Below, one piece after another: positions 1-7,932 of a stretch of DNA of 21,771 nt. The notes under the pieces were generated by a model, which was not told where the DNA came from, made no database searches, and worked only from the letters and a program-made list of their open reading frames with translations. Source of the stretch: Verrucomicrobiota bacterium. GTDB lineage: Bacteria; Verrucomicrobiota; Verrucomicrobiia; Verrucomicrobiales; Verrucomicrobiaceae. The position numbers were made by a program, and so were the translations under genes. The stretch is taken from contig VFKY01000343.1 in NCBI GenBank assembly GCA_009885275.1, forward strand, positions 1 to 21,771, written 5' to 3'. Position 1 is the stretch's first letter, and every line of letters starts with the position of its first letter.

Positions 1-372
1 CAAGCACAGCTTAAAGCAGAGGACTTCCGTTCCCTCGCAAGTTTGAGGGTGCTAAAGCGCCTCGAAGCTCCTCTGCCCACACTGGACGATGCCGCCCTAG
101 CTGAGATCGCCCACATCACCTCGCTGGAGAACTTTTACACGGCTAACAACTCCTCTATTACTGCTAGGGGAATCGCCGCGCTCAAGCCTTTGAAGCTCCT
201 CAATCAGCTCCGGTTATCCGGTTGCAAAAACATCGACGACACCGCCATCCCCGCGTTCAAAGAATTGAAAGCACTCAGGGAATTGGATGCCCAAGGGACC
301 GGGATCACTGCGGAAGGTGCCGCAGCCCTAATGAAGGCACTACCGCAGTGCAAATTGAGGTCCAACTGGTAG
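1..372 (+). CDS. Leucine-rich repeat protein, C-terminal part (5' end outside window)
   Basis: The reading frame is open from base 1, so only the C-terminal 123 residues are present; the TTG at 43 is internal and not a credible start. The sequence shows leucine-rich repeats of the ribonuclease-inhibitor-like type, with repeated L..L.L..(C/N).I.D..I units such as LNQLRLSGCKNIDDTAI followed by LRELDAQGTGITAEGAAAL, and ends in a short capping segment. LRR proteins of this kind are abundant in Planctomycetota and Verrucomicrobiota and usually act as binding scaffolds. The ligand cannot be told from this fragment, and whether the full protein is secreted or carries other domains is unknown. The 201 bp to the convergent thrS gene hold no clear terminator. 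Confidence 0.75.
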   Translation, partial: QAQLKAEDFRSLASLRVLKRLEAPLPTLDDAALAEIAHITSLENFYTANNSSITARGIAALKPLKLLNQLRLSGCKNIDDTAIPAFKELKALRELDAQGTGITAEGAAALMKALPQCKLRSNW

Positions 373-573
373 TTTAGGGGACACACTAGGAAACTCAAAA
401 CTCAGTCTACGTGCATGAAACGGTGGTGGTGCAGTGTGCCGCTATTGATTCTAGTGTAGTGACCGCCCCTTTTTTAGGTTTGCAATATTTTCACCAGAAA
501 AAACCTTTCCCGAAGCCTGATTAACTTTGAAGAGAGAACCGTGATACTGAGCGATATTGAGAAATGAGTTTGC

Positions 574-2529
574 CTACAAGAGCCTTTCACGCACTTCTGT
601 GGTCACATCAGCAATGAAGTCAGCCAGCAGTTTGACGCCGAGGTCTCCCTTTCTGGCATGTCTAATAGCGACATTACCCGACTCCATTTCCTTTTCCCCA
701 ATCACCAGCATGTAAGGAATTTTATCCAACTGGGCATTACGAATTTTGGCGCCAATCTTATCGGCTGCATTATCGAGTGAACAACGAATGTTGGCCGCTT
801 GTAGATCCGTATAAATTTTCTGTGCGAAGGATTCACTCTTCTCACTGACAGTTACCACTCGTACTTGCTCTGGAGCAAGCCAGGTCGGAAAATGTCCGGC
901 AAAGTGTTCAATCAAAACGCCTGTGAAGCGCTCCATGCTGCCGAAAGGTGCACGATGAATCATGACAGGGCGATGCGCTTTGTTATCGGCTCCCGCATAA
1001 GTCAGATCGAAACGCACGGGCAAGACGTAATCGACCTGCACAGTTCCGAGTTGCCATTCGCGACCGATGACGTCTTTGATGACGAAGTCGATCTTGGGGC
1101 CGTAGAAGGCAGCCTCACCGGGTTCTTCTGTGAAGGGAACTCCGAGGGTTGCCGCAGCATCGCGACAAGCGGCTTCCGCTTTATCCCATTGCTCGGGATT
1201 ACCGGTGAATTTACTGCTATCAGGATCACGTAACCCGACACGGACACGATAGTCGGTCATTCCAAGGGTATTCAAGACTGTTTTCACTAATGCCAGACAG
1301 CCAATCAATTCTTGTGCCACTTGATCTTCAGTACAAAAAAGATGGGCATCATCCTGAGTAAAACCACGAACACGGGTTAACCCGCCAAGTTCTCCACTTT
1401 TTTCCCAACGATAAACGGTGCCAAATTCGGCAAGGCGCACCGGAAGATCACGGTAACTCTTAGGCGTTTGCGCGAAGATGCGGATGTGATGCGGACAATT
1501 CATCGGTTTAAGGAGAAAACCTTGCAACAACTCTGCGTCAGGCTTCACCCGATCGTGGGCGATGACTTCACGTCCGGCGCGATCATTGATCTCATCACGA
1601 AGTCTGCTCGACACTGCATCGAGTCTCTCCATGACTTCAGCACAGGTGCAGCCTTCATGAGCCACTTCGGCGAGATGTTCGTTTTCAATAATGGGCGCAA
1701 ATTGACTCTCTTTATAGTAGGGAAAGTGACCGCTCGTTTTGTATAGCTCAAGCTTCCCGATATGCGGCGTAAACACCTGCTGATAGCCCTGTTTTCTCAA
1801 CTCTTCACCGATGAAGTTTTGTAGTTCCTGCCGCAGGATGGCACCCTTAGGTAACCAGAGCACCAAACCTTGTCCTACTTGGTCATCGATGGCAAAAAGT
1901 TGTAGCTCACGACCGAGTTTGCGGTGATCGCGCTTCTTCGCCTCTTCCAGTTGTTCCAGATGCTTATCCAACTCTTCCGTTGTAGGAAAAGCGGTGCCGT
2001 AGAGTCGCTGTAACTGCTGCTTGCTCTCATCGCCCATGTAATACGCTGATGCGATCGACATCAGCTTGTTGTTCTTACACTTCGAAGCGTAGTTCACATG
2101 GGGGCCAGCACAAAGATCGATAAAGTCGCCATTTTGATAGAGGCTGATTTCTTCGCCCACAGGGATTTTTTCAATGAGGTCCAACTTAAACTGGCTGGCG
2201 TTGCCGGGACGCTCAGTCAAACCGCCAAGGCGACCACTATTGGCAAGCGCAATGGCTTCTTCACGAGAGATGACTTTTCTTTCAAATTTGTGATTCTCCT
2301 TGGCAATCTTTTTCATCTCTGCCTCGATCTTTGGGAAATCATCTGGTGTGATGCGATGATCGAGCTCGAAGTCATAGTAGTAGCCATTCTCCACAGGAGG
2401 CCCATAAGCAAACTGAGCATTGGGCCAGAGTCGCAGGATAGCAGTGGCCATGATATGAGCACAGGAGTGGCGCAGGCGCTCCAGATCAGTCATCTGGGCG
2501 CGTTCTTCGAGAGTTTTACGTTCGTTCAT
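574..2529 (-). CDS. thrS: Threonyl-tRNA synthetase lacking the TGS domain
   Basis: Class II synthetase charging tRNA-Thr with threonine in the cytoplasm. The editing (SAD) domain is at about residues 15-180, with H21 and H25 (HSCAH) and C140/H144 (DLCAGPH) matching E. coli H73, H77, C182 and H186. The catalytic core is at about 205-545, with zinc ligands C345 (MNCPHH), H396 (DDAH) and H525 (IHRAP), and motif 2 near RVRGFTQDD. The anticodon-binding domain follows to residue 651. Two things are odd. The protein starts directly at the editing domain, so the usual N-terminal TGS domain of about 60 residues is missing. About 53 extra residues sit around 279-333, just before the first zinc ligand. 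No TGS sequence lies upstream, where stop codons and then tRNA-Pro on the other strand follow. The ATG at 2529 has no Shine-Dalgarno; Met13 is an alternative start. Confidence 0.97.
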   Translation of the reverse strand: MNERKTLEERAQMTDLERLRHSCAHIMATAILRLWPNAQFAYGPPVENGYYYDFELDHRITPDDFPKIEAEMKKIAKENHKFERKVISREEAIALANSGRLGGLTERPGNASQFKLDLIEKIPVGEEISLYQNGDFIDLCAGPHVNYASKCKNNKLMSIASAYYMGDESKQQLQRLYGTAFPTTEELDKHLEQLEEAKKRDHRKLGRELQLFAIDDQVGQGLVLWLPKGAILRQELQNFIGEELRKQGYQQVFTPHIGKLELYKTSGHFPYYKESQFAPIIENEHLAEVAHEGCTCAEVMERLDAVSSRLRDEINDRAGREVIAHDRVKPDAELLQGFLLKPMNCPHHIRIFAQTPKSYRDLPVRLAEFGTVYRWEKSGELGGLTRVRGFTQDDAHLFCTEDQVAQELIGCLALVKTVLNTLGMTDYRVRVGLRDPDSSKFTGNPEQWDKAEAACRDAAATLGVPFTEEPGEAAFYGPKIDFVIKDVIGREWQLGTVQVDYVLPVRFDLTYAGADNKAHRPVMIHRAPFGSMERFTGVLIEHFAGHFPTWLAPEQVRVVTVSEKSESFAQKIYTDLQAANIRCSLDNAADKIGAKIRNAQLDKIPYMLVIGEKEMESGNVAIRHARKGDLGVKLLADFIADVTTEVRERLL

Positions 2530-2605
2530 GAGAAAGGGGGCGGAAGAGATAGCCTCGCTACGTCGGGTTGCAACGGCGAAAGATCAGAGAAGATGCACTG
2601 CTTAC

Positions 2606-2636
2606 TTGACGGATGCAAAAGTCCGCCGACTATGAA
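2606..2636 (+). promoter_or_regulatory. Candidate sigma-70 promoter for tRNA-Pro
   Basis: TTGACG at 2606-2611 (five of six bases of the -35 consensus) is followed after 19 bp by TATGAA at 2631-2636. This would start transcription around 2643, a few bases before the tRNA. The spacer is longer than ideal and the -10 box is weak, so this is a positional inference. Confidence 0.35.
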
Positions 2637-2649
2637 ACTCTTCTTTTTT

Positions 2650-2726
2650 CGGGGCGTAGCTTAGCCTGGTAGAGCGCGTGGTTTGGGACCACGAGGCCGG
2701 AGGTTCGAATCCTCTCGCCCCGACCA
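2650..2726 (+). tRNA. tRNA-Pro (anticodon UGG), CCA encoded
   Basis: A 77-nt cloverleaf. The acceptor stem is CGGGGCG (2650-2656) with CGCCCCG (2716-2722), followed by discriminator A and a genomically encoded CCA (2724-2726). The anticodon stem CGTGG/CCACG encloses the loop TTTGGGA, giving anticodon TGG, which reads CCA and by wobble other proline codons. The T arm has the standard GGTTCGAATCC sequence. It stands alone between the divergent thrS gene and the YbjN-like gene. Confidence 0.97.
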
Positions 2727-2849
2727 TTTAATGGTATAGAAGTATTGAGTATGAAAGCCCTATCAAAGGACGCTAAATATAGTTCCTTTTGGTTGCTGAG
2801 GATGATTCAATCCCACTGCTGAACCTTAATTTTTCGTAAGCCCCACTTC

Positions 2850-3356
2850 ATGTCCACACTGCACGTTTCTGTTTTGAATGCTTTCAAAAGTCGCGCATGG
2901 AGTTATCGCGAAGTGCCAAATACAAAAGTCATCGAAGCTAGCTTTGAAGCTTATCACGGCAAGATTCCCCTTCACGTGCAAAGTTTTGCAGAAGCACACA
3001 TTGTCGCAGTCGTTTCACAAGCCTCGATCAACGTACCCCCAACTCACAAGCACCGTGCCGCAGAGTTGCTCATGCGCGCAAATAAGGAGCTAAATCTTGG
3101 TAACTTCGAAATGGAATGGGATAGCGGTACCGTCATGTTTCGCATGAGCAATGTGTTTGCCAGTCATCGCTATGACGAAAATATCATCGCAAATCTGGTA
3201 CACAATGCCATTGCGGAGATGGATCGCATGACGCCCTATTTGGGAGTGCTTTGTCAAACAAGCAAAGCCATGTTGCCACTTCTAGACCTGCCAGCACTCC
3301 TGAAGCGAGCGGATCTCCTGCCTGTGGTGCCAGAGGTTGAAAATATTGTCCCCTGA
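2850..3356 (+). CDS. YbjN-domain protein
   Basis: A 168-residue protein with no signal peptide or membrane segment, so probably cytoplasmic. The segment LLMRANKELNLGNFEMEW followed by DSGTVMFRM (about residues 73-99) is the typical core of the YbjN family, a fold related to type III secretion chaperones. Members are linked to stress and motility phenotypes in enterobacteria, but their molecular role is not settled. The acidic, helical C-terminal part (111-133) fits the family. The gene lies 123 bp after tRNA-Pro and 67 bp before the PH-domain gene on the same strand; co-transcription is possible but not shown. There is no Shine-Dalgarno before the ATG. The family call is good; function is unknown. 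Confidence 0.75.
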   Translation: MSTLHVSVLNAFKSRAWSYREVPNTKVIEASFEAYHGKIPLHVQSFAEAHIVAVVSQASINVPPTHKHRAAELLMRANKELNLGNFEMEWDSGTVMFRMSNVFASHRYDENIIANLVHNAIAEMDRMTPYLGVLCQTSKAMLPLLDLPALLKRADLLPVVPEVENIVP

Positions 3357-3423
3357 TCTTCTTTCAATTTTGAGTGTTGCCTAGTGACATAGATTTAGGC
3401 ATTTTCATGCAACGTCACCTACC

Positions 3424-4236
3424 ATGTCTCAAAACCACTACTTCCTTCCTGACCATCCTAGTCTGCGGGAAGTCTATGACAAAAATGATTTGCGCCTGCT
3501 TTTACAAAACGGCGAACTAAGTCGTAGCGACATGGTGCTCGACGACGAAACAGGCAAGGCCCATTTTCTTGGCGATCTACTCGCAATGCCTTATTCAGAG
3601 ACTGACCGTGCACCCAAAAATGATACGCCTTCCACCCCGGTGACCAGTCTGCCACGTTCCATTGAATTTCGTGCTGACACCCCACTACTTGGACCGGAAG
3701 CACGCCTATTTGACGAACCCGATGATGAGGACGAATGGTCCGAACAGAAGGAAGAGCAACAAAGGGAGGAATGGCAACCATCGAGCGAGCATTCTCCGTT
3801 GCGCGTAGAAGATGATTTATATTACGTAGGGCATCCAAGTTGGTTTGCTTATCCAAAATCTCTTTTGTTCTCCCTACTCTTCATGGCGGTTGCCGTTTTT
3901 TGTTACCAAAACAAGTACGGTATCGAGTGGTTAATACTCACCGGCTCCATTGCCGCATTGGCACTTGTTTTCATTTCCTTGGATCGTGCGACCACGACTT
4001 ATTTTATCACCAAACGCCGAGTCGAAGTGGAGTTCGGTATTATAGGTCGTAACTCTCGGGAAGCTCGTATAGCGGATATTCGAGCCATTGATGTTCGTCA
4101 GAAAGGACTCTCTGCATTTTTTGGCATGGGGACTGTGGACTTCGACACCGCCGCCAACCAGGGCACCGAGGTGCGTTTTATTAATGTGAGCCGTCCTCAT
4201 GATCTCAAGCAACTCGTGCGACAACTTCAAGCTTAA
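3424..4236 (+). CDS. Membrane protein with bacterial PH domain and GYF-like N-terminus
   Basis: 270 residues in three parts. Residues about 14-53 have the pattern of a small GYF_2-like module (leucine-rich, ending GELSRSDMVLDDETGKAHFL). A low-complexity acidic linker (about 60-128) includes DEPDDEDEWSEQKEEQQREE. Two membrane helices (about 145-161 and 168-185) follow, and then a bacterial PH domain (YdbT/bPH2 type) at about 191-268, with the typical TYFITKRRVEVEFGIIGR opening and DIRAIDVRQKG. The PH domain should face the cytoplasm if the helices form a hairpin. Such proteins are membrane-associated with poorly known roles, and the GYF-like part may bind a partner protein. It lies 81 bp upstream of the sigma factor gene on the same strand. 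The PH and membrane calls are solid; the GYF-like call is tentative. Confidence 0.75.
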   Translation: MSQNHYFLPDHPSLREVYDKNDLRLLLQNGELSRSDMVLDDETGKAHFLGDLLAMPYSETDRAPKNDTPSTPVTSLPRSIEFRADTPLLGPEARLFDEPDDEDEWSEQKEEQQREEWQPSSEHSPLRVEDDLYYVGHPSWFAYPKSLLFSLLFMAVAVFCYQNKYGIEWLILTGSIAALALVFISLDRATTTYFITKRRVEVEFGIIGRNSREARIADIRAIDVRQKGLSAFFGMGTVDFDTAANQGTEVRFINVSRPHDLKQLVRQLQA

Positions 4237-4317
4237 AGAATGCTGTCCGTATAGAGCTTCTTACCTAAGTACAAAAAAAGTTTATCAATCTTCCAAGGAT
4301 AATCGCACCCATCCGTG

Positions 4318-4854
4318 ATGCCATCCGAATATCTCATGAGTGCCCGTGATCCAGACTACGTTTTTCTGCTTGCAGCGCTCGAACGCTATGAGCGCCCCCT
4401 CATCCACTATGCGTTCGGGATTGTAGGAGAACTAAGTCAGGCTCGCGATGTCACGCAGGAGGTTTTCATCAAACTCAGTCAAAGCCTACCTACTCTCGAT
4501 CGAGAACGCATTGCCCCCTGGCTCTTCACCGTTTGTAAAAATCGCGCGCTCGATCATCAACGAAAATATCAACGTCTGATTCCCATGGATAACGAAATCC
4601 TCGATCTGGAAACCTCAAATTCTCCTGCCCCATCTGCCGGCATCGAAGAAGAAGAACTCTCACAGCAACTAAAGCAGTGGATGAGTCAATTACCCGACAA
4701 ACAGCGAGAGGCCGTAAGGCTTAAATTTGAAATCGGACTCAGTTATAAAGAAATCAGTGATGCTTTAAAAACCAGTATCGGCAACGTCGGCACCCTCATC
4801 CACTTAGGTGTCACCGCGCTTCACGAGCAATGGCTCGCTGCTGAAAAGGTCTAA
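4318..4854 (+). CDS. ECF-type RNA polymerase sigma-70 factor
   Basis: 178 residues from the ATG at 4318; a GTG immediately before it (4315) is an equally possible start. Residue numbers here count from that GTG. Region 2 is at about 28-85 (FGIVGELSQARDVTQEVFIK, then PWLFTVCKNRALDHQRK), which binds core polymerase and the -10 element. Region 4 is at about 123-172 (LPDKQREAVRLKFEIGLSYK, then the EIS..L helix-turn-helix), which reads the -35 element. Regions 1.1 and 3 are absent, as expected for group 4 factors. The linker is short and acidic. The next gene, 31 nt downstream, encodes a membrane protein with an anti-sigma-like head, which makes a sigma/anti-sigma operon the natural reading. The regulon is unknown; no copy of an autoregulatory promoter could be identified. 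Confidence 0.92.
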   Translation: MPSEYLMSARDPDYVFLLAALERYERPLIHYAFGIVGELSQARDVTQEVFIKLSQSLPTLDRERIAPWLFTVCKNRALDHQRKYQRLIPMDNEILDLETSNSPAPSAGIEEEELSQQLKQWMSQLPDKQREAVRLKFEIGLSYKEISDALKTSIGNVGTLIHLGVTALHEQWLAAEKV

Positions 4855-4885
4855 TGCTCTTTTGAATCCTTAAATTACTTTCCCC

Positions 4886-7270
4886 ATGAACCCTGAAAAA
4901 CTCACAGCCTACGCGCTCAACGAACTGCCGCTCGATGAAAGAGCGGAGCTAGAAGCGTTGATCAAAAATGATCCTGAATTGCATCAGCAGGCAGAAGAAA
5001 TGAAAGCCTTCTGTATCTTACTTGATGATCAGGTTTCCATCGATGAAGAGGACACACTTACAGGCTCTCAACGCCAAAGTGTGCTGCAAGCCTTCCAAAA
5101 GGAACACAAAATCATCCATCCCTTCTGGAAGCATCCAGTATTCGTTAGTACCACAGCTCTTGCTGCCTGTATTGCCGCAGCATTTGTACTGACTTATACC
5201 CCAACAGCAACCGTCACTGAATACGTCCAAAACAATGCTGACACTACGAATGTCACGATTACGAAAGCCAAGAGACAAGTGGCGGCGACTGATGAATTAA
5301 AGTCAATTCAAGTGCTTAAGGCAGTGACTGTTGATGACAAAGCATTGACGGAAAAGGACATTAAATTGCCAGCGCCATCTGCGATGCCCACGCTACCCCT
5401 GAATACATCAAAGCCATCGATTGCGATTGGTAATGCGACGTCGTCTAAGGATGCCGGTATGGGTATCGGAAGTGGTTCCAATAAAGGACAAGACGGTCGG
5501 TTTGCCGATGCGAATTCAACGGCATCATCCGTCTCCCTTCCTGACTCTCCTGTCAAAAAAGCAACTGAACCCACAAATGCTCTTAGAAGAAAATCTGACA
5601 AACAATCAGTCGATTATCTCGCTGGTGGTGGCGTTTCACTTTCCAATGGAAAAACAGTTCAGCCCGCGATTCCTGGACAGCGAGCAATGCCACGACTGAA
5701 CACTTTTGATAATTATGACATGCCTGAAATCCCCTCTCGCAGAGCGCGTGGTGGCTTTCTTGACGATGTAATCGTGGATGCTGATAAATCCACTGCGCCA
5801 CACGATCCCACTACCAATGAAACCTATGCGCCCATCAACGAGAACACCTTCATTTCGGTAACTCAGGCACCACTATCCACCTTCTCCATCGATGTCGACA
5901 CCGCGTCTTATGCGAACGTGCGTCGCTTTCTCAATCAAGGACAAAGGCCCCCCGCTAATGCAGTGAGACTGGAAGAACTCATCAACTACTTCCCCTATCC
6001 TTCCTATGAACCCCCTGCCGACGACAAGCCCTTTGCAGTGCATGTCGATATGGCGGAAGCCCCTTGGAACCCCACTCACCGGCTAGCTCGAATCGCACTC
6101 AAAGGTCGCGTCTCAAAACAAGATCGCGGTGCGGCGAACTTTGTTTTCCTCGTAGATATTTCAGGTTCGATGGATCAACCAGACAAACTACCTCTTGTGA
6201 AACAATCCCTTCAAATGCTCACTGAGCAGCTTGAGGAAAATGATCGCGTGGCCATCGTCACCTATGCCGGTCAAAGCGGTGTCGCGCTGAAATCTACCAC
6301 GGGAGCTCAAAAATCACGCATTATTGAAGCTATTAACAATCTTCATTCCGGTGGCTCCACTAATGGAGCAAGCGGCATTCGTCTCGCTTATGAACAAGCC
6401 ACTCAGCACTTCCAACAAGAGGGGGTCAATCGTGTTATTCTCTGCACTGACGGAGATTTCAATGTCGGCATAAGCAATCCTGACGAACTTGAAAAACTGA
6501 TCAAAGAAAAAGCCAAGAGCAAAGTCTTTCTCAGCGTCCTCGGTTTCGGCACTGGCAATCTCAAGGATCACACCATGGAATCCCTCGCCGACAAAGGAAA
6601 CGGAAACTACGCCTACATCGACTCCCTCAGCGAGTCCCGCAAGGTTCTGGTGGAACAGATGGGCGCCACGTTAGTGACCATTGCTAAAGACGTGAAGATT
6701 CAGGTCGAATTCAATCCAGCCCAAGTGCAGGCCTACCGTCTCCTCGGTTATGAAAATCGGGTCATGGCCAAGGAGGACTTCAACAATGATCGCAAAGATG
6801 CCGGTGAGATCGGGGCCGGACATACCGTGACCGCACTCTATGAGATTGTTCCAACCAACATCAAGTTCCCAGACGGACATTCAATCGTCGATGATCTCAA
6901 ATACGCCACCAAACCCGCGCTTCCGGTAGCAGCGCCCTCCGATACCCCTGCTCCGTCCTCCGAAACAATGACCGTCAAACTTCGCTACAAAACGATTGAT
7001 AGCGACAAAAGCGATCTGCTTCAATTCCCCTTCACCGATAAGGGTAAAAAACTGACGGATGCACCCCGGGACTTTCAGTTCGCCACCTCGCTCGCTGGAT
7101 TTGGCATGTTGCTTCGCGACTCTCAACACACCGGCGAGCTTACTTGGGATACGGTACGCAAACTAGCTATCAGTGGCAAAGGCGAAGACGAACTCGGATA
7201 TCGCGGCGAATTCATCCAACTCATCGAAAAAGCCCGCGGGCTGACAGGGCAAACGAAGGAGAGAGAATAG
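4886..7270 (+). CDS. Anti-sigma-like head fused to extracytoplasmic von Willebrand A protein (YfbK-like)
   Basis: 794 residues. The N-terminus (about 1-75) begins MNPEKLTAYALNELPLDERA, like the cytoplasmic head of anti-sigma factors, but lacks a zinc-binding HxxxCxxC. A single membrane helix lies at about 84-104. A Gly/Ser/Pro-rich linker runs to about 315. A YfbK-type N-terminal VWA-associated domain follows (about 318-415), then a VWA domain (about 418-600) with an intact MIDAS site: DISGS with D424, S426 and S428, then T492 and D522. The C-terminal part (about 605-785) matches the domain that follows VWA in YfbK proteins (DUF3520). The topology implies that the VWA part lies outside the cytoplasm, where it could bind a ligand through a metal ion and control the sigma factor encoded just upstream. 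Domain calls are strong; the control role is inferred from the head and gene order. Confidence 0.9.
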   Translation: MNPEKLTAYALNELPLDERAELEALIKNDPELHQQAEEMKAFCILLDDQVSIDEEDTLTGSQRQSVLQAFQKEHKIIHPFWKHPVFVSTTALAACIAAAFVLTYTPTATVTEYVQNNADTTNVTITKAKRQVAATDELKSIQVLKAVTVDDKALTEKDIKLPAPSAMPTLPLNTSKPSIAIGNATSSKDAGMGIGSGSNKGQDGRFADANSTASSVSLPDSPVKKATEPTNALRRKSDKQSVDYLAGGGVSLSNGKTVQPAIPGQRAMPRLNTFDNYDMPEIPSRRARGGFLDDVIVDADKSTAPHDPTTNETYAPINENTFISVTQAPLSTFSIDVDTASYANVRRFLNQGQRPPANAVRLEELINYFPYPSYEPPADDKPFAVHVDMAEAPWNPTHRLARIALKGRVSKQDRGAANFVFLVDISGSMDQPDKLPLVKQSLQMLTEQLEENDRVAIVTYAGQSGVALKSTTGAQKSRIIEAINNLHSGGSTNGASGIRLAYEQATQHFQQEGVNRVILCTDGDFNVGISNPDELEKLIKEKAKSKVFLSVLGFGTGNLKDHTMESLADKGNGNYAYIDSLSESRKVLVEQMGATLVTIAKDVKIQVEFNPAQVQAYRLLGYENRVMAKEDFNNDRKDAGEIGAGHTVTALYEIVPTNIKFPDGHSIVDDLKYATKPALPVAAPSDTPAPSSETMTVKLRYKTIDSDKSDLLQFPFTDKGKKLTDAPRDFQFATSLAGFGMLLRDSQHTGELTWDTVRKLAISGKGEDELGYRGEFIQLIEKARGLTGQTKERE

Positions 7271-7310
7271 TGATTGGTTGAGAACTGATCGATTTTCACT
7301 GGCTCACCCC

Positions 7311-7811
7311 TCATCCCTTGTTAAGTATCCCCTCATAAATCCCTAAATCTCCATCCGAAAAGCAGCAAAAGACCACCTGAATCACTGACGATTTCTGCTT
7401 CATAAATTCACGAACTTGAGTGACTGCAATCTGAGCGGCTTCCTGTATAGGGAAACGGTAGAGGCCGGTGGAGATGCAGGGAAAAGCGATGTTTTTCAAT
7501 CCTGCTTGCGATGCCAGTTGCAAGGAGTTTCGATAACAAGACTGGAGCAAGGCAACCTCATCCGCATGGCCGCCCTGCCAGACTGGTCCCACGGTGTGGA
7601 TGATATACTTGGCAGGCAATCTGTAACCCTTGGTCATTTTGGCCTGACCTGTCTCGCAACCGCCCAGCAAGAGACATTCCTGCGCCAACTCCATTCCCGC
7701 CGCACGGTGAATCGCCCCGTCCACTCCGCCTCCACCCATCAAGGAATTGTTGGCCGCATTGACAATGGCATCGACTTCCAAGGTCGTGATATTTGCTTTG
7801 ATGGCTTCCAT
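7311..7811 (-). CDS. Macro-domain protein, probable O-acetyl-ADP-ribose deacetylase (YmdB-like)
   Basis: 166 residues covering one macro domain. It has VDAIVNAANNSLMGGGGVDGAI, split here by role: N21 and D31 correspond to the catalytic pair N25/D35 of E. coli YmdB, and GGGG binds the phosphates. CISTGLYRFP (112-121) is the second phosphate-binding loop. The family removes acetyl or ADP-ribosyl groups from ADP-ribose derivatives in the cytoplasm. The start is only slightly downstream of the usual one, since the first strand and the DIT-like motif (NITTL, 7-11) are present, so the protein appears complete. A nearby ATG 8 bases upstream is out of frame. It converges with the VWA gene across 40 bp and diverges from the esterase gene. 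Its exact substrate cannot be told from sequence. Confidence 0.9.
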   Translation of the reverse strand: MEAIKANITTLEVDAIVNAANNSLMGGGGVDGAIHRAAGMELAQECLLLGGCETGQAKMTKGYRLPAKYIIHTVGPVWQGGHADEVALLQSCYRNSLQLASQAGLKNIAFPCISTGLYRFPIQEAAQIAVTQVREFMKQKSSVIQVVFCCFSDGDLGIYEGILNKG

Positions 7812-7932
7812 AGTTTCATGAGGGGGACAGCTTTCTCATGTAGCATACCATAGACACTTCTATCAAGAAAAATGCTTACACGATGAGAGAGCTACTCAAT
7901 TTGCGACGATTTATACAGGTAACATATTTATC

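Noticed and set aside
373..573. Possible thrS terminator
   Set aside because: AGGTTT and AAACCT form only a 6-bp inverted repeat with a 19-nt loop and no convincing T run after a GC stem.
2098..2664. 188-codon open frame on the plus strand, antisense to thrS
   Set aside because: It lies almost entirely inside thrS, runs into tRNA-Pro, and its translation has no recognisable domain; an antisense shadow.
7901..7930. Promoter-like boxes TTGCGA and TATTTA before the secreted esterase
   Set aside because: The -10 would end 2 nt before the ATG, placing the transcript start inside the gene.
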